From Sipunculus nudus (Eukaryota; Annelida; Sipuncula; Golfingiida; Sipunculidae), in the NCBI GenBank assembly GCA_026874595.1, contig CM049319.1:39381473-39445472 (forward strand): DNA of 64,000 nucleotides, in the 5' to 3' direction. Made by a program: the position numbers and the translations under genes. Shown in pieces: positions 29,285 through 40,394 of the stretch. Under the pieces are notes generated by a model. That model searched no databases. It was not told where the DNA came from and was given only the letters and a program-made list of their open reading frames with translations. Position 1 is the first letter of the stretch. Each line of letters starts with the position of its first letter.

Positions 29285-29352
29285 GTAAGTACCAGTTATT
29301 TAATTACTGTTGGATAACTTTGTAAGTACATGTTATTTACTGTTGGATAACT
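29284..29352 (+). repeat. Tandem duplication of the exon's 5' splice site
   Basis: Two adjacent copies (29284-29320 and 29321-29352) share TGTAAGTAC, GTTATTTA and ACTGTTGGATAACT. The second is 5 bp shorter. Both carry a near-consensus GTAAGT donor, at 29285 and 29322. Using the second donor would append ten codons, then an in-frame TAA at 29315-29317. Confidence 0.85.
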
Positions 29353-30580
29353 GTCTATAGATCTCAGCCTTAAACCTCACCTGTCCCCTGTTGTCAAAAT
29401 ACCACATGGATACATATATGCCGTTCAGTGTTTGACCTTCTGTGATATTTATTGTCCACAGAGTTTCGAACACAAGAGAAAAAAAACCATTTATTTCAGT
29501 TTATCCAGCCTAGTGTTTAGCTATAGCGTGATTGAGAGAGCTTTAAAAAAGCAGAGTTATTCTCATCGGGTAACGATTAGAAATCCTCAAATCTCCCGTG
29601 GTTGTAAGTGTAATTTTATCATTTAAATTATTAACGTGTTACTTGTGATGTACCTCTGGAGATATGATCTCTGACAATAAGTGTACGGGTTGTTTTCAAA
29701 TGTTGTGTGAAGATTCTCCTTGAAATCATATCGGTACCAATTCCAAGTCAAACAGATTAACGTTTATATTTTAACCCATATTTTTAAAAATAATTTTGCT
29801 GAATACTATTTTTATGGGAGCCTGCCTGACAATTACTTTAAAATGGATCGGTGGTTTCTTTCATTTGTAGATTACTTACGATGAGAAAAGCAGGTCTTAT
29901 AATAGCAAATTTCCATTTCTATTTCTTAAAGGCGTTTTAAACATTATATTTGACACATGTGACTCCTTTACACACTGTATAGGAAAACACATCACGTACA
30001 ATATAGAACCGATGCTTACAAGAAATGAATGTGGCGCGGGGTAAACATAAACCCAAGGCATCAAGTGCACATGCAACCAATTAAAAAAAAAACACGCGGC
30101 ATGCATCGTACACAAACTGCGATGGACATATAAACATAAGATGTATCGGTCAACCAGTACATATAGCAAGCAAAGGATAAAAACAACTTAGGAAAGAAAC
30201 TGTGTTTACCCGGCACGAATGTTAGAATTCAGCGAATATATTAACACAGCGCACATCTTACACATCACAAAATACAGCTATGTAAACTGCGTTCACGTAA
30301 ACCTAAGTAAACAGTTATGACGTGTTGTGAAAGTCATAAAGAGAAATCACTCGCAGTTCAGACTCAGTAAAACACATGTACGAATAACATTGGGACCACA
30401 TGAATGACAAATATTAGGATTTGGAAAATACATAAACGCTGGACACAAAATATGCTACAAATCCTTGGGGAGTGTTAAAATTCAATGCTGGAAGTTACCA
30501 ACCAGTACGGAAAATAAACAGATGGTTTGTTGTGCACCATTTTTTCTGAAAATAAATATGTAAAGAAGAACGTTTACAAA
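29353..30580. other. Presumed intronic sequence, no gene seen
   Basis: This AT-rich, single-copy-looking sequence follows the exon's donor. Short ORFs on both strands show no recognisable family, and none has paired splice signals that I can support. Confidence 0.6.
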
Positions 30581-30650
30581 TTAAATAATTACATGTAAAC
30601 CGGTATACTCAGAGATTAAATAATTACATGTAAACCGGTATACTCAGAGA
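30581..30650. repeat. Perfect 35-bp tandem duplication
   Basis: Two identical copies, 30581-30615 and 30616-30650, begin TTAAATAATTACATG and end ACTCAGAGA. There are only two units, so this is a recent simple duplication. Confidence 0.95.
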
Positions 30651-30835
30651 ATAAACAAGAGGTAAACACACACACACGTTGAGGTGTTATGATTATAAAT
30701 GTATACAGGTCAACAAGTACAAAAACAGTGACCTGAAGAATTTGAGAAAAAAGAGTTGAAACCATACAGAACAAATGAAATATACACGAGTAATACAATC
30801 GTACTACACGCAGATCAAGTTAAAATATATGCTTT

Positions 30836-32670
30836 GTCCCGGTGTCAGTGTTGCCCTTGGTTACACTTGTCAGGGTGTCAGGTATGCCCGTGGTTACGTT
30901 TATCCAGTCGTCGGGGATGCCCGTGGTTACACTTGTCCCGATGTCGGGGATGCCCGTGGTTACACTTGTCCCGGTGTCAGGTATGCCCGTGGTTACACTT
31001 GTCCCGGTGTCGGGGATGCCCTTGTTTACATTTATCCAGGTGTCAGTGATGCCCGTGGTTACACTTGTCGCGGTGTCAGGGATGCCCGTGGTTACACTTG
31101 TCCCGGTGTCTAGGATGCCCGTGGTTACACTTGTCCAGGTGTCAGTGATGCCCGTGGTTACACTTGTCCCGGTGTCAGGGATGCCCGTGGTTACACTTGT
31201 CCCGGTGTTGGGGATGCCCGTGGTTACACTTGTTCTGTTGTTGGGGATGCCCATGGTTACACTTGTCGCAGTGTCGGGGATGCCCGTGGTTACATTTGTC
31301 CAGGTGTCGGGGATGCCCGTGGTTACACTTGTCGTGGTGTCAGGGATGCCCGTGGTTACATTTGTCCCGGTGTCGGGGATGCCCGTGGTTACACTTGTCC
31401 CGGTGTCCGGGATGCCCATGGTTACACTTGTCCAGGTGTCAGTGATGCCCGTGGTTACATTTGTCCCGGTGTCGGGGATGCCCGTGGTTCCACTTGTCCC
31501 GGTGTCAGGGATGCCCTTGGTTACACTTGTCGCGGTGTCAGGGATGCCCATGGTTACATTTGTCCCGGTGTGGAGGATGCCCTTGGTTACATTTGTCTCC
31601 GTTTCAGGGAAGCCAGTGGTTACATTTGTCCAGGTGTCAGGGATGCCCTTGGTTACATTTGTCTCCGTTTCAGGGATGCCCGTGGTTACACTTGTCCAGG
31701 TGTCAGGGATGCCCGTGGTTACACTTGTCGTGGTGTCAGGGATGCCCGTGGTTCCACTTGTCGCGGTGTCGGGGATGCCCTTGGTTACACTTGTCGCGGT
31801 GTCAGGGATGCCCATGGTTACATTTGTCCCGGTGTCGGGGATGCCCTTGGTTACACTTGTCCCGGTTTCAGGGAAGCCCGTGGTTACATTTGTCCCGGTG
31901 TCGGGGATTCCCATGGTTACACTAGTCCCAGTGTTGGGGATGCCCTTGGTTACACTTGTCGCGGTGTCGAGATGCCCGTGGTTACATTTGTCCTGGTGTC
32001 GGGGATGCCCTTGGTTACACTTGTCGCGGTGTAAGGGATGCCCTTGGTTACACTTGTCGCGGTGTAAGGGATGCCCTTGGTTACACTTCTCCCAGTGTCA
32101 GGGATACCCGTGGTTACACTTGTCCCAGTGTCAGGGATGCCCGTGGTTACACTTGTCCCGGTGTCGGGGATGCCCGTGGTTACACTTGTCCCGGTGTCGG
32201 GGACGCCCGTGGTTACACTTGTCCCGGTGTCAGGGATGCCCGTGGTTACACTTGTCCTGGTGTCAGGGATGCACTTGGTTACACTTGTCCCAGTGTCAGA
32301 GATGCCCGTGGTTACACTTGTCCCAGTGTCAGGAATGCCCGTGGTTACACTTGTCCCGGTGTCGGGGATGCCCGTGGTTACACTTGTCCCGGTGTCAGGG
32401 ATGCTCGTGGTTACACTTGTCCTGGTGTCAGGGATGCTCTTTGTTGCACTTGTCCCAGTGTCAGAGATGCCCGTGGTTACACTTGTCCCAGTGTCAGAGA
32501 TGCCCGTGGTTACACTTGTCCCGGTGTCGGGGATGCCCATGGTTACACTTGTCCCGGTGTCAGGGATGGCCGTCGTTACACTTGTTCCGTTGTTGGGGAT
32601 GCCCTTGGTTACACTTGTCCCAGTGTCGGGGATTCCCGTGGTTACGTTTATCCCGGTGCCAGGAATTACG
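30836..32670. repeat. 33-bp minisatellite, about 55 copies, open on both strands
   Basis: The 33-bp unit contains GATGCCCGTGGTTACACTTG followed by TCCCGGTGTCAGG. Because 33 is a multiple of three, long frames stay open. On + one frame reads an 11-residue unit SGMPVVTLVPV, and this ORF spans 30842-32683. On - the unit reads GIPDTGTSVTT, a Thr/Ser/Pro-rich, mucin-like repeat with NVT sequons, in two ORFs (32762-31950 and 31914-30820). A single-base loss near 31967 (GTGTCGAGATGCC) separates the two - strand ORFs and switches the + frame. There is no start context, signal peptide or splice support for a real gene. It is most simply an intronic minisatellite, with a mucin-like exon on - as the alternative. 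Confidence 0.93.
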
Positions 32671-32739
32671 GCAGTTAATCTAGTCACATTGTCGTGGGTG
32701 TTTATGGTTACGCCTGTTACGGTTAAATGGGAAAATCGT

Positions 32740-33320
32740 GCAAAATCTTGTCCTGACGTCACGCGATGTTTATTTCTACACTTGGCTTTGTGCCCGACCA
32801 GACAGATAAGGAATTTGCCTAGCCCTCTCCCGTCTTATCAGTAATATTTCAGTACTTATTAGATATTGAAGACAAACCCGGGTACCAAGTGTCAGTGTGT
32901 CGCAGATTACACCGTGTTATGCCAAATACATGGCCCTTCTGAGGCCAATACGTCTTGTGTGCTGAAGTCTCAATAATGACGGTTCAGTGTCTTAGGCTGC
33001 TAATATCGGGAAATGGGGCCCGTTCGCTCTCCCGGGGGGCAATGGGGGCCATCCATAACACCCCCAAACCGCTATTTGTTCTCCAGTCATAAAGCCCGAG
33101 ACAGACAAAAGGGTTGCCATCAACACCGTGTATGGCGGGATCCAGACCTGTACACAGCGTATTCTTACATTTTCATGGTCTTTATACGATATTGCCTTCG
33201 TGTACCGTGATTTAAGTGCTTTCTCTATGGCACCACATCCGACCAAAAGCCAGCAACACGTCTTTCTTTTTCTTTACACCATTTGCTGTCAAGATACAAC
33301 GCGGCTGGCAGATTGATTTC
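32740..33320. promoter_or_regulatory. Possible intronic regulatory island
   Basis: This stretch has higher GC and higher complexity than its surroundings and no convincing ORF. It contains a facing pair of GATA-type sites (CAGATAAGG near 32813 and CTTATCAG at 32834), a CCCGGG, and runs such as GGGGCCCG. The call rests on composition and motif impression only; conservation could not be tested. Confidence 0.3.
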
Positions 33321-33890
33321 TTAAGTGACGTAAAAATGGTTTTTTTTTTTCATTTTAAAATAAACTCCCTTCTTGCGTTACCTGAAGGTCGTTCTATCTA
33401 TATATTTCTTGTATCAAGGTTTAATGAGAGAACTGTAAATTCAGGTGTGGGTATTTCGCAAAATAAAAAAGACGGACATTAATATATGATATGGTTTCAA
33501 CGTTAACTTCTCATATATATTTTGATTTTGTTAATGTTATCATGGTAACTGTTCATCGTCGAGTCCTTTAGCTTTTGCATATGCAATCAAGAACAATAAA
33601 ACAAAATCGCAAATTAAAAGATACAGATTAATATTAATAACAGCATTTTACCTGCCGGAAATTTTTAGTAACGTTTCGTGCCGTTTTTTATTGTCGTTGG
33701 TAATGGATTTAATGCATATTATTCAGATATATTGTATGATAGGCACTCTGTTAGCTGTGAAGATAAATATAATGCCAAGTCACAGATACAGATAACATTG
33801 TATCATTAACAAAACATCTCGTTCTATCATGGATGAACATGATAAATATACTTAAATATCAATAAATAAATATAAATAAATATAAATATT
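33321..33890. other. AT-rich gene-free stretch
   Basis: Low-complexity AT-rich DNA with a run of ten T residues near 33340. Nothing coding was recognised. Confidence 0.6.
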
Positions 33891-33891
33891 A

Positions 33892-34444
<553 letters not shown>

Positions 34445-34740
34445 TACACGTGGATAAATCACGTGTAATATAAGAATAAATTACGTGTAACATAAGGATA
34501 AATCACGTGTGACATAAGGATAGATCACGCGTAATATAAGAATAAATTACGTGTAACATAAGGATAAATCACGTGTGACATAAGGATAAATCAAGTGTGA
34601 CATAAGAATAAATCACGTGTTATATAAGAATAAATCACGTGTAACATAAGGATAAATCACGTGTGACATAAGGATAAATCAAGTGTATCATAAGGGTAAA
34701 CTACGTGTAACATAGGGGTTCATCATGTGTAACATAAAGA
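34445..34740. repeat. 22-bp CACGTG-containing tandem repeat, first block
   Basis: Units of 22 bp read GGATAAATCACGTGTAACAT followed by AA, with variants TTACGTG, TCAAGTG and TCATGTG. There are about 13 units, most holding the palindromic E-box CACGTG. The block is followed by about 100 bp of unique sequence (AGAAGTTATTAAACAGCGG onward) that recurs after the second block. Confidence 0.93.
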
Positions 34741-35150
34741 AGTTATTAAACAGCGGTCATTTTGCTTTCAAATATATAATGTAACAGAGGACAAATATTA
34801 ATATTTATCAATATTTGCAGTGGCAGTAATAGAGAATAGATAATGTGTAAAATAAGGATAAATTATGTGTAACATCAGAATAAATTATGTGTAACATAAG
34901 GATTAACTATGTGTAAAGTAAGAATAAATCACGTGTAACATAAAAATAAATCACGTGTAACATAAGGATAAATCACGTGTGACATAAGGATAGATCAAGT
35001 TTAACATAAGGGACTACGTGTAACATAGAGGTTTATCATGTGTAACATAAAGAAGTTATTAAACAGCGGTCATATTGCTTTCAAATATATAATGTAACAG
35101 AGGACAAATATTAATGATATATAAACAATATTTGCAGTGGCAGTAATATT
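34736..35150. repeat. Direct duplication of a tail of about 100 bp
   Basis: The segment from AAGAAGTTATTAAACAGCGG to TTTGCAGTGGCAGTAAT occurs at about 34737-34830 and about 35053-35147. It differs by a few substitutions and a short indel around AATATTAATGATATA. It shows the segmental duplication that produced the two 22-bp arrays. Confidence 0.88.
34835..35048. repeat. 22-bp CACGTG-containing tandem repeat, second block
   Basis: The same 22-bp unit as the block 300 bp upstream, about nine copies, the first ones decayed (TTATGTG). It ends in the same AACATAAAGAAGTTATTAAA sequence, so array and tail were duplicated together as a unit of about 316 bp. Confidence 0.92.
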
Positions 35151-35759
35151 TTAATAAAATGTTGTATGACCAAAACCGCATAGCTATTGCGTTTTCTTGC
35201 AGCATTTTTTTCTAATATACTGTCATGACTTTCAAGACCCTGCTTGTGTCGAAATTACATTTTTTACCTTATTTCCAACTGGAAAATGGGTCATGATTAC
35301 ATGAACTAGCTAGTGTACGTCTAGAAAAACTGAAGTTAATAATGGATTGATGTTTGAGCTGATTTTTTTTCGAAGTAAGTGATTGTTTTTCATCATGTTG
35401 TTTATGCTGTAGTCCCGGGTCTTTGTTATTAATATTAAAGATTATTAGTCCTTTTGCATTTTTGTGCGGTTAGTTGTATTTTATACTAAGACATTAACCG
35501 GCGGAAAATATTTTATTTGTATATAATTATAAATAAATATATTTTTATATGCTGATTAAATCAAAAATATTTAAGCGGTGTCTCTTTATTTTAAATGTTA
35601 TAGTTTTACCTTACAAATCCCCTCAATCTTGTTTTGTGCAGTGTGGAACATGAACAATATATACACAGCCTATACCTATCCGAAATAATTATACGTCTCC
35701 CTGACAACAATATCACAATGCTCATAAAAATTTAACGTTACCAACATTACGACATTTTG
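35151..35759. other. AT-rich gene-free stretch before the LINE
   Basis: No ORF or repeat of note was recognised between the 22-bp arrays and the LINE leader. Confidence 0.55.
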
Positions 35760-36164
35760 TTGGTTACGTTAAATCATAATGGACATCTGGTCCTTTATTC
35801 GAATGGCTTCCGGTTTGCGAAATGACGAAGTGACACTGATCTCCGCCTGGGTTCAGTGATTAAAAAAAATTATGAGCAAGGTTTAAATTAAACCAAAATG
35901 CCACCAAAGACAGCTGAGAAGTCAAAGCTTTGTCCTAGGTTTAAAGATAATTCTATAAAGAAAAATACACAGAGGATGGATACGGATAATGAGGTATCTG
36001 ACTCAGAGGTTGAAGGAGACATGGGCGTGCAGCACCACGTGATCTGGAGGAGCGCCTGTCCACGCTCATTGTCAAAAAAAAAGGGGACACTTTAAGCTCA
36101 TACAGAAAGATGAATGATGAACGGAGGAAAAAATCAGAAAAAAATAATGGACAAGAAACTAAAT

Positions 36165-36176
36165 AGTATGCAAACA

Positions 36177-36181
<5 letters not shown>
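36165..36181. repeat. Target-site duplication, left copy
   Basis: AGTATGCAAACAAGTTT, identical to the copy at 37702-37718. It abuts the T run that represents the LINE poly(A) tail. Confidence 0.9.
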
Positions 36182-36209
<28 letters not shown>

Positions 36210-36561
36210 TCATATATACATACAATTACAAACAGTTACAAATACAAACATAATAACATTATACAATACAAACAGGACATTATACAATAACAAGAACTTT
36301 ACAGACATATTAACAACATTTCATACTTAATGATACTTTTTCCTCATAAATAGTATCATACGATATACTATCAAACAATAAAAATTGTAATATAATAATG
36401 ACTTATTGAATGAGGACAGATAACCTCTCATTCATAGCATTTATATACAGTCTAATATATTAATTAAAACAACTGTGGTAATATTTTCCCCCACTTATGG
36501 AGATGTACATTTAATTTTCCTTTATTCTGAGCTATTTCATATTCAATATTTTGCAATAGTT

Positions 36562-37579
36562 TCAATTTATTAATAAAACACGCAAATAAATTAGTGTCAG
36601 GGTCATTTCTTTTAAATAAATAACCATTTTGTAGGTCATAATAAGCTGATTCAGCAAGAGGTTTTCCTTAACAGGTAATACCCCGAACAATATAGTTGTG
36701 ACATTAAGAGAAGGCAAATATATATTCGCTGTTTTCAGCCATGTCTGAATTCCAAAGTATACATTTTTGGACACAAAGCATTCACAGAACAAATGAATCA
36801 CCGTTTCGTATTCAAGAAAACAATATGAACACCGCGGACTGTCAGAAAGATTCCACTTGTAAAGCAGAGAGTTGACAGGTAAATAGTTATGTAAAATCTT
36901 ATATTGGAATTCCCTGCTATACATATCAAGTGAAATTTGATGCGCTGCAACAAAATATTGTGTAAATTGTTCACAACTAATTTCCCCTCTTTCAGCCCAC
37001 TTCTTTAATGTTGTTGACTGAGTGCTCTTCTTTTTGATAAGTGAATCATACACCCTTTTAGATGTAATCTCTGCTAAATCAATAATTCCGGTATCTGTAA
37101 CAACACACTGTCCTCTAGTTTCTACAAACTCTTCTGATATACATAAACTAATCCAGTCTTGAGGTATTGAACCTATAACAGATCTCAATGACAAATACTT
37201 GCTAAATGATAATGGTGGGTACCTTACCCTAAATTCGTGCCAAGTACACACATAACCATTATTTGTTAAAAGGTCTTTCACCGTTCTTATGTTTAAGCTA
37301 TCAAAATATTTTACAAAAAAAAGACTTTTTATTGAACTTCAGATAACAATTATTCCACAAAGGTTGTAAGATAACTTCCTGGGCTGATTCAGGGTATTTT
37401 TTAACAAAATATGACCACTCTTTCAGGCATTCCTTATAAAATGGCAACATTTGACATGGAATTCTCTTTATATCAAAATTCATTGAAATTGCATCTTTAC
37501 CTCCAATTGCTTTCAAATAGTACTGAGGTATTGTTTTCCATGTTCTATCTGAACCTGTGGTTAATTTTTTTATCCACAT
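36562..37579 (-). pseudogene. LINE ORF2 C-terminal fragment
   Basis: Two frames (37579-37301, then 37281-36562) join across a frameshift near a run of eight A residues at about 37314. The product begins with a TWKTIPQYYLKAIGG-type motif seen after the RT thumb of L1/Tx1 elements. It continues through a helical region (FQYKILHNYLPVNSLLYKWN) to a CCHC-like knuckle, CSYCFLEYETVIHLFCEC. The endonuclease and RT catalytic motifs are absent because of 5' truncation. The same motifs appear in the + strand element around it, so they belong to related families. Confidence 0.8.
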
Positions 37580-37697
37580 TACATATCAAAATTCATTGAA
37601 ATTGCATCTTTACCTCCAATTGCTTTCAAATAGTACTGAGGTATTGTTTTCCATGTTCTATCTGAACCTGTGGTTAATTTTTTTATCCACATTACAT
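37471..37697. repeat. 113-bp tandem duplication at the 5' end of the LINE insertion
   Basis: TATCAAAATTCATTGAAATT begins at 37471 and again at 37584, and the following sequence is identical to TTATCCACATTACATA. The unit is 113 bp. The second copy ends about 4 bp before the target-site duplication, so the duplicated piece is exactly the truncated 5' end of the inserted LINE. Confidence 0.93.
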
Positions 37698-37701
37698 ACT
37701 G

Positions 37702-37718
37702 AGTATGCAAACAAGTTT
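37702..37718. repeat. Target-site duplication, right copy
   Basis: AGTATGCAAACAAGTTT, identical to 36165-36181. Joining the sequence outside the two copies restores the coiled-coil frame of the older ORF1, which supports the insertion model. Confidence 0.9.
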
Positions 37719-38744
37719 GGAAAATACACAGACGGAGGTGGAGGAACTGAGATGAGAGAACGAACAGCTGAATAATGGACATGAACACAAACAGTATTCA
37801 AACAAGTTTGGAAAATACACAGACGGAGGTGCAGGTACGTGCAGTTAATACTGATATGGATAGTAACAAAGCTGAACATATTGCCTTTAAAGATAAAATT
37901 ACAAGAAAACATAACAAGTCGCAGAGATATACAAGAGAGTGGAATGTGAGGTTGGTGGATGTAGAAGAAACTTAGAGCGAAAACTTTAAAGAGAGAGCTG
38001 TGAGCATGCTTGCTAAAAACGGAGTGGGTAGACCACAGGATATTGTGAAACAGATCAACGTGGCACACCGAGTTGGTTTGAAGAGAGAGGGTACACAGAG
38101 ACACATTCTGGTGAAATTCTACAGTAAAGAGATTAGAAATGAAACCATAAAGAAAGCTAAAGGCAGAGGACCCGCGGGTTCGAATATTGTTCAGGAGGAC
38201 TGCCGACCTGGCCCTGAAGAAAAGGGCAAATGACGTAATCGAGACCACTTGCCGGTGAGGTACTGTAGAGGAAAACTCATAAAAGATGGAAAGGTGACTG
38301 AAATCAATGAATAAAGAAACCCCCTTATGTGTGAACGGATCTATTGATTACACTTGTTTTTACATTTTTAATATACGAATAATTTAGTTACGAGAAGTTT
38401 AATATTTATTTTTTATAGGTATTACTTGGCAAGGATTTAAGATCAGGCCTGGATTATACGATGTGATATTATTTGAAAGTGTTCAGTTATGGTTATTCAT
38501 AATATTTTGATTAAAAAAATAATGTTAGAATGTTTTGTTTTAATGGGCTTTTGCTGAGAAAGACTTATATTAATATTAGATATCACACTGAGTTCTCTGG
38601 TGACCATGCTTTGTCATATACGGTATGGCAGATCACAGGTTTAGTATTGTCAACTGTTGTAATCGCCTGTATTTATGTTATTGTATGTCTTAAAAATCTT
38701 AGGCATCTACTTCTCTTATAATTCACAAGTATAGGAGAAATTTA

Positions 38745-40065
38745 ACTTTGAAAAGATTCAGGAATTCAAGAGTATTTAAAATAAGTGAAAAAATAAGCAC
38801 AATCTGACCTAATATGGTAAAATTACGGCCGTGAACAGCCTTGCTATGTCCAAAATATTATATGTGACAAATTTGCAACCTTTTCCAAAGTGGTTGGCAA
38901 AAGATGTTAAATTTCTAATCAATAAGTTTGTATGATCAGGGCGTAAACCAAAATTTATATATCGTAGTTTAATAGGTGATTTCAACAAAGGAGGGCTAAA
39001 ACTGTCCGACACTGAATGTAAAATTAAATCTCAAAGAGTAATGTGGTTCAAAAACCTTAAGAATCGAAAAGACAAAAAAATGGAAAGTCGTACCACAATA
39101 TTATTTAAATCAAATAGGAGGATTGCAAACGATTAGTAATAATTTTGATATCTGCCGCATACAAAGTAACATTCTTCGATTTTATTGAGAATGTTTAACA
39201 TATTGGGCCGAATGTTTTCAGAAAATTCCTGATACCACTGAATGTATCTCACTGTAATGGTTGTTGAACAACAAATACATTAACGTGGCCGAAAAATCAA
39301 TATTGTACAGAGGTATATCAGAACGAGGCTTTAATACTGTTTTAGATATTATTGGTGATAAAGAAAAGATAATTTGCTATTTAGATAAAGTTCCAAAAGA
39401 GATTTCCTCAGCTTATGGTCATTACTTTGTGCAGTGCCTCAGAGATGGTTTGCGATAATAAGGGAATCATGTTGTTTGGAAGAAAATGAACTAACGCCAG
39501 GACATATGACACTGATGGATGGTTAAACAGTGAATATAAGTGAAATAAATACTAAACTTCTATATGCCTTATATAGGGATACACTGTTAACGATTCCCCT
39601 GGCTCAAGAATATTTTCAGAGAAATCAGATTTAAATAATTTGGGATGAAGCTTATGATCTAATTTATAAAAGTTCTATTAGTGCTAATAAGCGTATGTTT
39701 CACTACAAGAACTTGAATTATATTCTTTGGGTTAATTAAAATTGTATCAGTGGAAAGTTTAAGACAATAATTGGTGTTTATTATGCTCTGGGTATCCTGA
39801 ATCCATTCAACATTTATTCGTTGAATGCGATAGGTCTTGCAAGCTGTATTATAACGTCATGTGTTGGCTAAAAACAAGAGATAAATACCTCCCTGATACA
39901 GGAAACGTGAAACTCGAGGGATACAGCCATCATCACACGAAACGAATCTGGTTAATCTCATGTTGTTATTGTATAAAGAACTAGTATTTAAAGCTCGAGA
40001 CAACTTGTCAATATTAAACTTATATCAATATAAAATAGTTCTACAACAAAAGAGGGATATAGAAT
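38745..40065 (+). pseudogene. LINE ORF2 C-terminal remnant of the older element
   Basis: Conceptual reading on + with frameshifts gives KITAVNSLAMSKILYVTNLQ and PFPKWLAKDVKFLINKFVWS (about 38815-38940). Next come GDFNKGGLKLSDTECKIKSQ and a WKVVPQYYLNQIGG motif (about 39075-39120). Near 39778-39870 a CCHC-like knuckle reads CLLCSGYPESIQHLFVEC. This is the region after the RT thumb of L1/Tx1 LINEs. The intact stretch at 39261-39458 (RGISERGFNTVLDIIGDKEK) belongs to it. Many stops mean it is not functional. Confidence 0.75.
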
Positions 40066-40394
40066 AGCAAATAACAAAAAAGGGAAAAAATAGTTAAAAA
40101 TAAAATTTAAAATGGTCGAAACTTGCAAAAGTTTGAATATACCTGATGTGTATACAAATTAGTGAATATAATAGGTATATAAACGTGTACAGGTGTGCAT
40201 AGATATGCATATAAATGTATATGTGCATTTATTTATGCGGATATATTTGAAAATTATACTACAACATGCCAAGACATACATTAAATATAGATAACGTAAA
40301 TAACATAAATTGTAAATTGTGCTGAATGTGAATTATGCATTATGTAGTGTAATTGTATTTATGTTTATTTGTAGTAAAAACAAAAGCAGAACAC

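Larger units (their letters stand above)
36182..37701 (-). mobile_element. 5'-truncated L1/Tx1-like LINE insertion, - strand, with poly(A) tail and target-site duplication
   Basis: Reading on -, the fragment starts within ORF2 at about 37701 and runs through the C-terminal region and a 3' UTR. It ends in GAATAAA plus a poly(A) tail, seen on + as a T run at about 36179-36207. It is flanked by AGTATGCAAACAAGTTT at 36165-36181 and 37702-37718, a 17-bp target-site duplication. The last few T residues overlap the tail. These are the hallmarks of target-primed reverse transcription. It lies inside the ORF1 of an older related element. Confidence 0.9.
35898..38311 (+). pseudogene. LINE ORF1 (L1/Tx1-type RNA-binding protein) remnant, split by an insertion
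   Basis: ORF1 proteins of L1/Tx1 elements are nucleic-acid chaperones with a coiled coil, an RRM and a C-terminal domain. The frame starts MPPKTAEKSK at 35898 and continues with acidic and lysine-rich sequence to the insertion at 36182. It resumes after 37701 with a coiled-coil-like stretch (SMQTSLENTQTEVEEL). The RRM-like part reads INVAHRVGLKREGTQRHILV followed by KFYSKEIRNE (about 38055-38140), matching the typical AHRVG-x-IVKF pattern. The end resembles GKLIKDGKVTEINE, stopping near 38311. At least three frameshifts or stops break it. A 33-bp direct repeat (37708 and 37799) lies in the coiled-coil region. Confidence 0.75.
35760..40070 (+). mobile_element. Decayed L1/Tx1-like non-LTR retrotransposon (LINE), + strand
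   Basis: An old LINE can be followed on +. It has a short 5' leader from about 35760, an ORF1 remnant (35898 to about 38311) and an ORF2 C-terminal remnant (about 38745-40065). Only about 430 bp separates the two, so the endonuclease and reverse-transcriptase core are missing. The element is interrupted at 36182-37701 by a related LINE on the opposite strand. Frameshifts and stops are frequent. Ends are approximate. Confidence 0.78.

Noticed and set aside
30842-32683. 613-codon + strand ORF as a real protein
   Set aside because: It is produced by a stop-free 33-bp repeat and changes repeat frame at a 1-base indel near 31967. It has no leader, domain or splice support.
38176-38200. tRNA T-arm-like GGGTTCGAAT
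   Set aside because: It lies in the LINE ORF1 remnant and no acceptor or anticodon arms can be folded around it.
37658-38248. 196-codon - strand ORF opposite the LINE ORF1
   Set aside because: It is antisense to the ORF1 remnant, which has the recognisable AHRVG motif on +.
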